Shown here in pieces: positions 1 to 11,213 of a DNA stretch of 64,000 nucleotides. Position numbers and translations under genes: made by a program. This stretch comes from Xiphydria camelus (lineage: Eukaryota; Arthropoda; Insecta; Hymenoptera; Xiphydriidae): the NCBI GenBank assembly GCA_963678675.1, contig OY783198.1:23546684-23610683 (forward strand). The letters run 5' to 3'. The stretch's first letter is position 1, and every line of letters begins with the position of its first letter. Under the pieces are notes generated by a model. The model was given only the letters and a program-made list of their open reading frames with translations, did not search any database and was not told the origin of the DNA.

Positions 1-1230
1 CACTCGCAGCCGAGGAATTAAGTCATAACTGCCGCTTACGTAAGCCCCCGACCTTTTTGAGACGACCCACGCCGTCACACAAAGTGATAGTTTAATCTCC
101 GCTTTAAAGCCGCGCTAGAGAATAGACGCACTTAAGCCTCGCGCGCGGCTTAAACGAGGGTTGAAATTCCTCGCGTGCGATAAATGAACGCGTCGCGTTG
201 TCCGCGTCGTGACTGCCACGGGGCGGCTTTCTTCAACGAGGGTAGTTTTACGGGGGTGAGCGGGGTAATCGAGCGGGGGAAGGAGAAGAGACCGAGTCAT
301 AATCGTTCTACGGTTTGACGTTAATTTTTTGTGTGGTTTCTAAACGTCATGAAAAATATTCGGAAACCCAAAGCTTCCGAAGAGTTTTATGACGTCCGGA
401 GTGTCGACCGCGGAAAGGCGTGGTCCGCGGTCCACCGGTGAAATATGAATTATCGAAACGCGACGCGCGCGGGCTTCCGGTCGGCGCGCAAAAACGGCAG
501 TCGCTGTATGAAACTCGCGCGACAGAATAATTAACGCAACGCGTCAAACACCGCTCAGAACGTGCGAAATTAATCGGGTAAATACGAAATTAGCCGAGTG
601 CACGGTCAGTCGAGTTGATGAAACGGCGCAGGAAACTCGTAGCTCAGCTAGTGTCGTTAGAGATTTATATACGTACATACCGCACGATTTTATGCAAGCG
701 TCGTGTCGGAGGGGATGCTTACGGAATAAACGCGGGAGTCGAGTGTAGGTGCTCGTGATGTCGAAGGTATTCATGTTTTTCAAATAAACACATTTCTCGA
801 AGAGCGATTTTATGAAATCTAAAAATCGTTTAAGCTTATACATCTTTACGACGAGGTGTATTCGCGATCGACTCCGTCGGAAAGATCATCCGGACGCGTC
901 CCAAGCGCAACACAATACACAAGATATCTCTTGAAAAATTCATTGATAAATATCTGGCCGGGCCACTCATCTGGATTTCCACTTGCTGCGCTCCTCCCTT
1001 CACCCTACCCCTCTCGTATCATTTTTCCCCGCTGGCAGCGTGACCGTGCATAAACGGAGCCAATTATAAAATTGGATTTGTTTTTCGCGATACGTGTTTA
1101 CCGCGTATACATTCGCGAAAAACAATACATATCTCGTACAGCTCGACGCTTTTTTAACGAGCGTCTATCGGGGATCAAGAGGAATCGCGAATGATATATA
1201 TCTCCTCTCCGTGACATTAATTTCTGATTT

Positions 1231-1266
1231 GTGTGTGTGTGCACGCGTGCGTGTGTGTGTGTGTGT
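1231..1266. repeat. GT-rich alternating purine-pyrimidine microsatellite
   Basis: A 36-base tract of strictly alternating purine and pyrimidine, mostly GT with a central GCACGCGTGC block. Such tracts are the classic Z-DNA-prone sequence type. No gene is attached to it. Confidence 0.9.
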
Positions 1267-2949
1267 AATCGTTTCGAAAAAATGTCCTCTTCTTTGCGAG
1301 CGTACCATTTGTCGCGGAGTATCGCAGACCGATGGCAAACACGATTAAAGCGAGGGCGAAACGTGACGCAACGCACCCGCCATATGCTAATACTGCGGTA
1401 TCGTAACTCAATGATGAACGCCACGCCGTTTCTCTGTTGTACGATCGTCATATACTTGCCCAGCCTCCACTAACACCCATGCTACCGAGTCGAATAGACT
1501 TCGAGGCGTAGTATGTATCGCGCGAGGCGAGATTTTCGATGGGAACTTCAATATATTGGGTCGCTATTGATGTTTCCTCGTTAATTGTATAACGATTCGT
1601 TCTTAAATACGCGAAAATGCACCGTCCATAGCCCATAATAGCCGGCATAAAACGCGCGGGAATTAAAACGTGACGGGAAATTTGTCGTCGATAAAATAAT
1701 AATTACGGTCGATAATGGCCGAACAAATTGGCGGTTAATTCTTGCCAATAAACAACCTAGAGAGTCCGAAATGAAAATCCCGGGATGCAGGAGTCTCGCG
1801 GACGAACGCGCGTATAAATAATAGGATAGCGCGGCTCCTGTCGATTCGCGGGTGCACACGCCTGCGAACGTTCGCTCACGCACGTGCGAAGCGCGGGCGG
1901 GCGACGGTCAGTCCTGTTGTAAACACCGTCGAATAATAATTTTGAATAGCTATTAGCGATAATAAAATTCCAATTTATCGACTACGGTTCGTGCCGGTTG
2001 CAAATTTATAATCGGAAAATTCCGTGCGCCGTCACGTTTGCCGATGTATACATATCCGTTCGGCGAATTATTATTGCGGACGTATCGAAATGCACGAAAT
2101 TGTAGGAGAGTTAGGACTCTGAAAAAGAGACGAAGAGAGAAATAATTAGAAATTTGGAAAACAAATGTTTAGACGAATAACGGATTGTATTACATTTTCA
2201 TTTCAATTAATTAACATTGTCAAGAGAAAACGAAAATTTATTTGTACGCTCTACTGGATCCTCCATCCAAACCTGTTTCGTAATCGGACGTTGGCCCTGC
2301 GCGTAACGGACAAGGGATGTTACATGAAGCGGAAAAAATGACATAACGATATAATTGTATACGTATACGCGAATACTTAATAATACAACAAGGAATGGGT
2401 CTACGATCCGACTAACCCCCCGTCGTGTATAGTCTTACGTCGCGTTGACGTAATTCGCGCGAGAACTTCTTCCCGGTTAAACCGTATAGAACAATTTAGG
2501 AATCTGGATCAGACAGCTCTCCACGGTAGAGCGGCGAACAATCTGAGTCTTCCGTGACACATTGGCTTCTGAGTTATACAATATCTGTGGCAGACACCCG
2601 GTTTCTCTAGTCCGCCAACAGAGGCAGACGGGCAGATATAATATCTCTCGTCACGTCTGACGTCACTTCGGGAGCCTACTCCATTCACAGTCGATATAAT
2701 GGCAACTGGAATCTACGTTGCAAACCTACGACGCTTTCTCGTATTTGACAATAGAACAAAGGATTTCCAAGAAGGTCTTTAATAATCAATGTCGATGGAT
2801 TGTTAAAACAATCGGGTAATTGTTATTGGTTAATTTCTCGAAGCTTATTTCAATCTATTTAAAAATATATTTAATGACACAGACCGACGATTACATCGCA
2901 GCTTTTATTGAGGCACAAACGAAATGGACGAATAAGCTTCTGCACCCCT

Positions 2950-2980
2950 TTCTCTCTCTCTCTCTCTCTCTTCTCTCTCC
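2950..2980. repeat. (CT)n microsatellite
   Basis: A pyrimidine run of about 30 bases made of CT dinucleotides with one interruption. It lies in non-coding DNA. Confidence 0.9.
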
Positions 2981-3437
2981 CGAAGAAAATTTTATCAAGT
3001 ACGTACTTTTGACATTAGACACTCGAACGCGAATCGAGCACGGCCCGCGTTCAGCACTGCATCAATTTCAACTTTTCCTTCCGCTCCACCATTCTCAGCC
3101 ACCACATTTTCTTCCACTTAACTTTCCGGCGATAAGGCTCCAGGGTGAACGGCGCGCGGTGCGGGAGGGTGGGGGAAGAGGCTGGCCGGGACGCATGCAA
3201 GTAAAGTTGTTCTTTAGTTCGTTAGGTTAGGTTAGAGCCCGACAGGGGAGCTTTCCGTGGAGTTATGAGACGCGAGGTGAAAAGATAACCCGCGAGCATT
3301 ACTCACCGAACGAGGAGACAGAGAGGAGAGGCGAGATCGAATCGTGAGATTGTCCAGAAATTGGAAAGGCGCGCGGTTTTCTTCTCTTCATTGTCGACTC
3401 GCCACCAATGACTCGATGCGATTTCACGTAGATTACC

Positions 3438-3457
3438 GGGGGGGGGGGGGGGGGGGG
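3438..3457. repeat. 20-base poly-G run
   Basis: An uninterrupted run of 20 G on the + strand in non-coding DNA. Long G runs can form G-quadruplex structures and often vary in length, so the exact count may be an assembly estimate. Confidence 0.9.
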
Positions 3458-3878
3458 TCTTTACGTGGTCAATGGATACGAATCTCTCGATTTCGCAGCC
3501 AGAGGAATTAGTGTAAATCTTCCTTATAAACGCATGTTGATTATTTCGAGACGATATATCAGCGACTACGATGGATTTTCCCAATTTTAGCAAAACGCAG
3601 AGAAAGATGAAGCGGAAGATTTTAGCTACTCGTACACCGTCATTCGGATGGCGAGCGTAAGGTCAATCGAGAAATGACCAACTTTCGCCCGGCTCATCGG
3701 GGGTTTCCCTGATGCCCAAGGGCTATTCTTGATGTCCTTCCCCTCTCTCGGCATCTCGGAGCTGGGTTTCGAACTCCCAAGGGTGAGATGGCTCATTCCG
3801 ACGCACTTATCCGCCGCACGCCGTAGATAACCATAGATTAATGGGGTTCGGAGACTCGAACGGAAGGAGAGATCTATA

Positions 3879-3905
3879 AGAGAGAGAGAGAGAGAGAGAG
3901 AGAGC
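3879..3905. repeat. (AG)13 microsatellite
   Basis: A purine dinucleotide run in non-coding DNA. GAGA-type tracts can bind GAGA-like factors in insects, but nothing here shows that function. Confidence 0.9.
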
Positions 3906-5652
3906 GTTATACTTACGAGGCCATACCGTCCTCGTTGATTTATCGTTTATTGAGAAATATGGCGATCTTTTCTCCACTCAGAACCGAAGATTACCGGGTG
4001 TCCTCTCCCCGACGGCGTCTTTCGACGCGCTCTTTTTCGCGGGATAAGCCTTTTTACGAGGTCCGCCAAGGAAAACAAGGCCTGACTGATATACCGGGTC
4101 CGACGATAAATTCCGCCTTCCATACGTATACTGGCTCCGCATCGAAGGGGAGAAGAGCCAAAGTACGAAACTCCTCGAAATGACAAGTACGTCATTAGTG
4201 AAGTGGCAAGTCGTTGCGTCGATTTTTCGAGACCTTCTCGGTAAAGCTCCACGGCGTATATCGTTCATTCCATAGAAGGAGGAGCAGAGAAGGAGCGGGG
4301 AAGAAGACGCGATCGCGCAGCGTTGACCAAGTTAGCGCAACTTGGACTACATAATGTAAGCCAACCCTTGGAAAGGATTAGGTCCGCCTAAGCCAAGGGG
4401 GTGGCAGGATATTCGGGATATATTCAGTTATCGAGTACGTCCGGTCAGGGAGGAGACACCGCCGGAAGTCAAACAAGCTGCCGTATCCGAGATAAGGGCG
4501 AGAGGCGGTGGAGGAAGGAGCGGGCCTCGGCAACGCTCGGCTTAAATTTTAGTTAAAGTCTGATTTAACGAAGCCTACCCGGGGGACATCGTTGCGCCGG
4601 CTGGCCGGAGAAACTACAACGGGCCGTAGGTCCAAGTTTTCGGGAGGCTGATATTACTCGCGCCGAGTTTACTACAAGATTCGGTAATTAGAGTGCGAGT
4701 CCCGTGCAACTTTGAATTATGCGCCTTCGCTGCGGTCGGAGATGTACCTGGAAGCTCTTGCGAGAGAAGGGGTTGGAATGTATTCGCGAGGGTCCTATTC
4801 GCCGATTAAGGATCGTCTGTCGACAGTGTCGAAAGTTTGTCGAAATCGATGGAAAGTGTATAGCAGTTATTTTAATTTTAACCCTGCTCACTTATTCAAT
4901 CTAGTCATTGAGAATGGATGAAAAAAAGGGTCGCTACGGTGGGTGCTCGGATGGATAAATAGAGGGAGTACAGGGAGGGGTGAACAGTGAGGGTGCCGAG
5001 AGCTCGACGCGAGATCTGATCGAGCGAGCGCGGGCCTACAGCTCTTAAACCCAGTCGCTTATTCCTCCGGCTCTCGCGTTAAGTCATATTGATGGACCTC
5101 TTTAATTGCCGGCTTAGTTTCGGGGGTTTCCACATTCATAACCCTTTAACGAAGAGGCAGGGTGAAAGTCCGCTCTTGTGGCTTTGAGGTGCAATTTATT
5201 AAACTCGTGCGCCGGGGATTCGTTTGAATTGGCTTCACGCGCGGAGAAGTTTAAGGCGGAGGGTGCTTCGCGCGGCGTATTTGCAAAAAAGTGTGGGATG
5301 TTCTACACTCTTGGAAATATTACCCTCGAAAAAATCGATTTTGCCGATACACCTTGCCGATATACGTTTCGATAAAAAATGGCGGGCATCTCGGGTCGCG
5401 CGTCGCTCGTGATCCGAAACTTCTGGCGAACGGAGCCTCCGCAATACCCGTCGGGAGGACCGAGGCGGGCAAGTTGGCCTCTATGGGATCCACGAAGAGG
5501 AGAGTTTCCCGGAACTTTGGCTTCGCGGGTGGAAGGCCGGCTAATGATGGCAACTTAAGTACCAAGTCATACTTAATCCTCCCCGAGACCAGCCGTCCTC
5601 TCTCCGCGGGGAACCGACTCGCCGTCGGTCGGTCCTCTCGGTGAGCACATAC

Positions 5653-5688
5653 TCCTCCTCCTCCTCCTCCTCCTCCTCCTCCTCCTCG
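5653..5688. repeat. (TCC)n microsatellite
   Basis: About 12 copies of the trinucleotide. It makes Glu-, Ser- and Arg-rich chance open frames on the minus strand, which should not be taken as genes. Confidence 0.9.
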
Positions 5689-5928
5689 CTCGCCTCTGCA
5701 TGCGGATACGATGTACGCGCAGGCACACGGGATACGTTCGTTCGAGATGCTGGCCCAACTGCCAAGCCAGGATTATGCAGAGTGGCAGCTTAACCATCTC
5801 GCGATGTGGGGTGGGGATCGACCATCGAGCCATCCAACTATCCGGCGCATCCTGCTCCAATCGGGGGTTACCGCGATCCAACGAAGCACCGCGCGCCATA
5901 GACGCGTGATCGAGGACTCGTGTGTTAA

Positions 5929-6316
5929 CCCTTACTCGCCACACACTGGGGTTCGAAACAACCCCATGGTAAAACTCGTACTTGCCACACTGCGGTTGAT
6001 TTACACCCCAGCGAGAAGAATTGTTATAACAAATAAATGATTGCATATTTGTACTTGAAAATTGGATCAGCTCTTCTTAAGAGCGTACTTTAAAAGACCG
6101 TGTAACTTTTATATTTTATGTTTTTCGCATACTTAATTTTAAGTTCTGGCTATACAAGTTACACGGTCTTTTAAAGTACGTCCTTAAGAAGAGCTGATAA
6201 AATTTTCAAGTACAAATATGCGATGATTTGTTCGTTATAACAATTTTTCTCGCTGGGGTGTAAATCAACCCCAGTGTGGCAAGTACGTGATTCTATAGAA
6301 GTGTGGCAAGTAAGGG
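5929..6316. mobile_element. Palindromic MITE flanked by TTAA (piggyBac-type)
   Basis: A 388-bp element flanked on both sides by TTAA (5925-5928 and 6317-6320). The termini are inverted copies starting CCCTTACT(C/T)GCCACAC. Almost the whole element is an inverted repeat: arms of roughly 170 bp pair from the ends to near 6118 and 6140, leaving a short AT-rich loop. Near each end the ACTTGCCACACTG motif occurs a second time, giving subterminal repeats. It has no coding capacity. TTAA target duplications and CCC-starting termini are established traits of the piggyBac superfamily, so this is most likely a non-autonomous piggyBac derivative. It sits in DNA that is probably Beadex intron. The mismatches between arms are few, which suggests moderate age. 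Confidence 0.85.
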
Positions 6317-6895
6317 TTAAGGATCGATCGGGGTGTGTGTCTCTGTGCGCGTCAATGTGGTTCGCGAAGAGATGGTTTCGGGACGGATTTGAGTTCAGAT
6401 TTGCCAATGAAACTCGATTTCTACTCATCGAATAGGTACATTATAGTTTAATGCTCGCTATAATCGAACGAACGAATTTTTTAAAATCACATCACACGAC
6501 AGTACAGTTTCGTCTCCCCTGGATTCTCCGTCGAATCGGCATTCGGCTCTTCGCGCGATACGTACACGCGTCACTCGAGCCAAAGACAATCATTCGGATA
6601 GCGTCAATTCCAGAAGACGAGCGCCCGGCGGGCGCTTCCACTCGCAATTGGGGTTTCTCGCGGTGATCCCGAACTCGAGAACTGATAAGTGTCTGCTCCA
6701 GGCGACCGTAGATTTATTACCTAGTCGTCTTTCCACCCCACTTCTCCGCGTCCCCGCCACCCGTAGGCCCTCCGCGCGATCATCTCCCAGACCACCAGCC
6801 ACCCCCGAAACTCGGCTTCCACTTTATTGGCGGAAATAATCTTTGATACGATTGCGTCTTCGTCTTTCGACGTTTCTCCCAGAACTTCGCCGCGA

Positions 6896-6925
6896 CGAGG
6901 AGGAGGAGGAGGAGGAGGAGGAGGA
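6896..6925. repeat. (GAG)n microsatellite
   Basis: About ten copies of the trinucleotide. It produces a poly-Glu or poly-Ser stretch in chance frames on either strand. Confidence 0.9.
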
Positions 6926-8771
6926 AGCTCGCCTCCCCTTCACCCGGAAGTCGCCGCAAAACGTTCCACTTGACGAAACCACTCGGAATCGATCGGTACT
7001 TCGACCTGGCGATCGCTCGGACATTCGGCACGAAAGTGTCTCGTCGTCGATCGCGCGCGCGCCACCCTTTCGGCGTGAGGAAGGTAGACCCCGGGGGGCG
7101 TAAGCGCGGACGCCCCGAGTCGGTCTTCGTTGCCCTCCGTAATCGCCACCATTAATATGGCTTACGGTCCTCGGAGGCTGAATTCAAAATCGCACCGAGG
7201 GCGCGTCGTTGGAACGCCCTGCACTTGATTCGCGGGGTTGCTCATTTTTCAAGAGTCCGAGCGTCACCTCCGGGGTACTCGAACGTCGCGCGAATCGTCG
7301 GCGTCGTCGGGGGGTGGGGGACCCGGTGCGCCTCATAACGTCGAGTGGCGTTCAGACGCGCTTCCGCTCGGTGACATCCAGATAGTGACGTCTACCGTCT
7401 GCGGGGTTGATCTGTCCTTGGAAACGGCGGTGGGTAGCATTTCCTCCACCCCCCGCTCCTCCCGCTCCGCGCTCCTCTTTCCACCGTCCTGTGCTCCGAC
7501 AGTGAGTTCACTCCTGATCGAATTAACGCGCCACGGTTGCCTGATACCCTGACAGCCTGAATTAATTAACAGGAGAACGCTCGGTAATCAACCATTATTG
7601 GAAACAGAGTCTAGTTATACGCGATATCGCCGACGATATCTCTGACGCTGCCGAGAAGAACTCTTTCGCCGAAATATCCCACGTTCTGTTCCAAGTATTT
7701 CCTCGAATAGAAACTAAGGAATTTCAAATGTCCTGCGCAATGAGCGAATTGGCGTTCTCAAATAAACCGCACCGGCTGGCGTATTCCTCGATAAATTCGT
7801 CGAAAACGTCGATTTCGTCCGAGTTCTGATCGAATCGGGAGGTACGAATTCGATGCGATCCGCCAACTATAAATAACGGAAGTTTATTCCAGGCTGTACC
7901 GCGACGCGACGGCGTCTATCCTCGGAAGACGTTCTCGTCTACGGCAAGGCGGCGTCTTGACTCCATTAACTTCACACTTAGCGGCACCTTACCCGGCATC
8001 CCCTACCCGCGACCCCCTCGCACTACCGAGCCTCGCCGGTAGAAGATCTGATTAGGGGTTCGAGTCTCTGCTAAACGCGTTAGACTCGGCTCGGTGCGGG
8101 GAGGCCAGGGTCGACTGTTCTCCGCGCGACGAGGAGAGGGGTCTGTTGTCTCTCCACGGCGTGATGCAAATTGAGTACGAGCGCGCCACCAACTACCGAG
8201 GGGATCCGAGAATTTGTGATCGAAGAGAAGTTCATTCGAGTGCGAGCGCACGCGTGCGCGCCGGCTTTGGTGCTTCTGCGAAGAGTGTTACCGTTTGAGG
8301 CTCAGTCTGTTTGCCGAACGGGGGAGAGGAATTGCATGCTCGAGGTTTCGTGGTTTCCCGGTTGACGCGAACGTGTTGCAGTTCTCGGGTCGAATTCGCA
8401 TAGAACGAAGCGGTCGTTTGGGTTCAGATTTTTTCGATTCGATTTAGAGAACTTGTACGGGTCTTCCGAGAGATCGAATTCTCGGCGATAAATACCTCGG
8501 CAATCTATAGCGAGGGATTGAATAATTCTGTATGGACGAAGAACGCATGTGAAAACCCGTCGTTCAGTTTTCTTTCTCCCCCTCGAGATTCTCAAATCAC
8601 AATCGCGATCCACTCGATCCGATCAAAGCGCCTCGATTCACTCCTCCGTGTATCGAACCTCATAAATCTCGAACCCCAAACGAAGGAGCGAATCGCGGAG
8701 AGCGTCCCAAGTAGGACCTGGCCGCTTCAGGAGTCGACGGGGAATTTCGAAGAGAGAAACGGTGTATGGAA

Positions 8772-8797
<26 letters not shown>
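8772..8797. repeat. (CT)n microsatellite
   Basis: A dinucleotide run in non-coding DNA, continuing as an imperfect pyrimidine tract to about 8818. Confidence 0.9.
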
Positions 8798-8806
<9 letters not shown>

Positions 8807-11056
8807 GCTCGCTCTCTCACGCTAATGTTCCAAGCGTTTAGCGTTGCTTCGCGGCGTTATCACCAAACACGACACGTATCTTTGCGCGAAATCATAACAC
8901 CATTATACAGGAGAACCCCCTCTGATGCTTCTTTTTATGGTCTCGATTCGACGGTGCTGCGATCGATTTTACTTTACGCCGCGCACTTATCGTACCCCGT
9001 TACGAGGGAACATTGCTTTTTACGGCGTGGATGTTCGATGTCGACGTCGATTTCGGAACGGAATTAAAAGAAATGTAGGATCTCGCGGCAGCCGAACACC
9101 TGAGCGAGCTGTTTTCGTCGATTCGAGTTTGACGATTGTCGACGCGAGGTGTTTGGATACGCGGTGACAAATTCACCGCCGGCTGGAACAATTGCAGTTG
9201 CGCTCAACGTATGCATCGGTGATGTTGTATTTGAATTACAACTTCAGCGGCACTTTTTCCCCCACAGGTATTTCTCCCGAGCGTGCTCGCACTCCTTTCG
9301 TGCCACGCAAATATCAAGTATACCGGGCAGGTGCGGAGGTGGTGAAAAAATCACGTCTGCATTTACATAAGCGCCGGTATAAACCACTCGACAAAAATCC
9401 TAGCATAAACCCAAAACAAGATCCTCACCGTGTGGCGCGGTCCACCCTCTGAATACGCAATGGCCATATGTACAGACGTACCGCGGGTTGGGCACCCGCG
9501 GAATACCCTTGTCAATTCGTAATCATATAATATACAAGTTCAGGCCCTGCATGGGTATAACGTTTTTTTCATTGCGAAACATATGAAAATTCGTCAATTT
9601 GGAATGAAAAAAGCTCTCCCAAGGAATCGACAACGCTATTTCTGTTATAAATTAAAATGGCAGTAGCAACTATCCTCGATATCACTACAATTGGGGGATG
9701 CATCGTACTTTCGCCGGTCCGGGATTTCAGGCGAAGGAGATTTTACATTTCATGAAGACCGGAACGAATCAGATTTTTCAAGCAAGAGAACAATAGCACT
9801 TGGCGTCGGCCGAAAAGAAGGGGTGCTGCTGGATAATGCGGATTTTTTAAGGCCATCTCCAAGACAAATCGTTCGGACACGCCTATCGCGCACAGCGGTG
9901 TCTGTTGTGGGGTGACTCCGGTATCCCGTCAAGGATGATGTTCCCCGAGGCCTGATTCGAATTTCAACACCGAGACGCGCAATCCCCGAGATCTTGACGG
10001 AACGATTTTCAAGCTTTGAATTTTGCGGCGAGGGTCCCGCCTTTTCGTTCGGCGGAAGAGAATCCGCCCCTTCGACGGGCTCGTCGCGGCTGCAAGTGGA
10101 GCACGGAGCGCGTCGCGTATCAGTATTCCGAAAATGCACGGGGCTTCGTTCCTCATCGTTCGAGAGTTTTCCTCCTTCCGCGTATAGCCTGCGCGCGTTC
10201 GTCTCGAAAAATCGACTTTTAAACCAGCTGTAAAAACGAAAGCGAAATCCTACGATTTTAAAGGCTCGCGTGCCTCCGATTCCTGCCGGGGACTGGGGGA
10301 GCGAGGGGCGCGACAGTTGGCGGAAGCGTATAACCCTCGGCGTTGCGTTATTTCTCTGATATCGCAATCCGAGCACGTTCGCGCTGTGTGGCTCTGTCGA
10401 AAATCTCGCGCGGGTCGGACCGCGCGAAAGTACGAGAAATATTTGTCGAGTCGGATGAGAGAAACTCGATCGTAACGTGGAGCGGTCGATCGGGGATTGC
10501 GATGTTCGTCCGGAGAGCTAATTCGTGGAACAAAAATTGATTCGACGGTTTTCGCGTGATCTCGTCACAGTGCGATTCTTCGAACGCATCGTTGCGCGCG
10601 GTATGCAGCCGCGAAACGTTTACGCGGATGCACCTTTAAACGTGCCAGCGATGTCGCCATTATCTACACGGTAAACTCCGTCCGAAACAGTCGGGTTATT
10701 TTCCGCGAATCGAGCGAGAGAATTTGCATTTAAAGGACCTCTCCGAGATTTTCAGTCGCGGGGCGCAGGAAGGAGGGTGAGCGGGATAGAAGGTTTGCTC
10801 CTTGTTTTTATTTTCTCGCAATTTCCTCGGTGGAGCAGAACGGAAAGCGGTCTTAAAGAGAATTAGCACGCTTTACTGCTCCGCTATCCTGCACCCACTC
10901 GCAGGCACAATTTCCTCGACTCCTCGCGGAGTGCCCGGGCGATGACGTCTGGCTTCGATCGACGTCAAATTCGTTCCTTCGACTGATCGTTGACGCGCCG
11001 CAATTTTTCACACGTATCGGCGCGATATTCTGACGGTCGTTTCTTCGTACTTTCAG

Positions 11057-11213
11057 ATTTTGCGTGGGAGACAGATTTTATCTGTGCGAGAACAAGATCC
11101 TGTGCGAGTACGATTACGAGGAGAGGCTGGTCTTCGCGAACATGGCTCTTCATCCTCCACCGTCGGCGACCCTGGCGCACATCAAGCGACAAGTAACTCA
11201 TCTCCAACCGCCG
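11057..11213 (+). CDS. Bx: Beadex/dLMO LIM-only protein, exon encoding the end of LIM2
   Basis: An internal coding exon of a LIM-only (LMO) transcriptional cofactor. LMO proteins have two LIM zinc fingers and bridge LIM-homeodomain/Chip(LDB) and bHLH complexes in the nucleus. In flies, Beadex antagonises Apterous by competing for Chip. The exon follows a good acceptor (pyrimidine tract, TTTCAG) and ends at a GTAAAA donor. Its first base completes a split codon, and 52 full codons follow. It reads FCVGDRFYLCENKILCEYDY and continues EERLVF, a strong match to the end of LIM2 in the insect Beadex and vertebrate LMO1/LMO3 branch rather than LMO4. Exon residues Cys16 and Asp19 (C-x2-D) are the last two zinc ligands; the others lie in the missing upstream exon. 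The remainder is a Pro/His-containing linker ending LQPP. The donor is phase 0, which fits the terminal exon 6.8 kb downstream. Confidence 0.88.

Larger units (their letters stand above)
1..11056. other. Non-coding DNA, probably intron of the Beadex/LMO gene
   Basis: No exon could be supported here on either strand. The next exon (11057) starts inside the second LIM domain with a split codon, so at least one coding exon must lie upstream. I looked for LIM1 and early LIM2 coding sequence on the + strand and did not find it, so it is probably left of position 1. The stretch contains a palindromic MITE (5929-6316), purine and pyrimidine microsatellites, a 20-base G run (3438-3457) and a 36-base alternating purine-pyrimidine tract near 1231. 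Open frames of 60-208 codons occur but have no recognisable domain and are probably chance frames. An unrecognised regulatory element or non-coding RNA cannot be excluded. Confidence 0.55.

Noticed and set aside
3221..3235. Three copies of GTTAG, like the insect telomere repeat TTAGG
   Set aside because: Only 15 bases, inside ordinary sequence; too short to indicate a telomere or an interstitial array.
4326..4345. Palindrome CCAAGTT-AGCGC-AACTTGG
   Set aside because: A 7-bp stem with no associated gene or motif family; too short to interpret.
5641..5700. Poly-Glu and poly-Arg stretches in minus-strand frames
   Set aside because: These come from the TCC microsatellite and not from a coding gene.
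9481..9501. Perfect short palindrome CCGCGGGT-TGGGC-ACCCGCGG
   Set aside because: An 8-bp stem without T tract or gene context; expected by chance in CpG-rich DNA and not a terminator in a eukaryote.
9750..10376. 208-codon open frame on the minus strand
   Set aside because: Arg/Ser/Pro-rich with no motif; overlapping open frames exist on the other strand. Probably chance.
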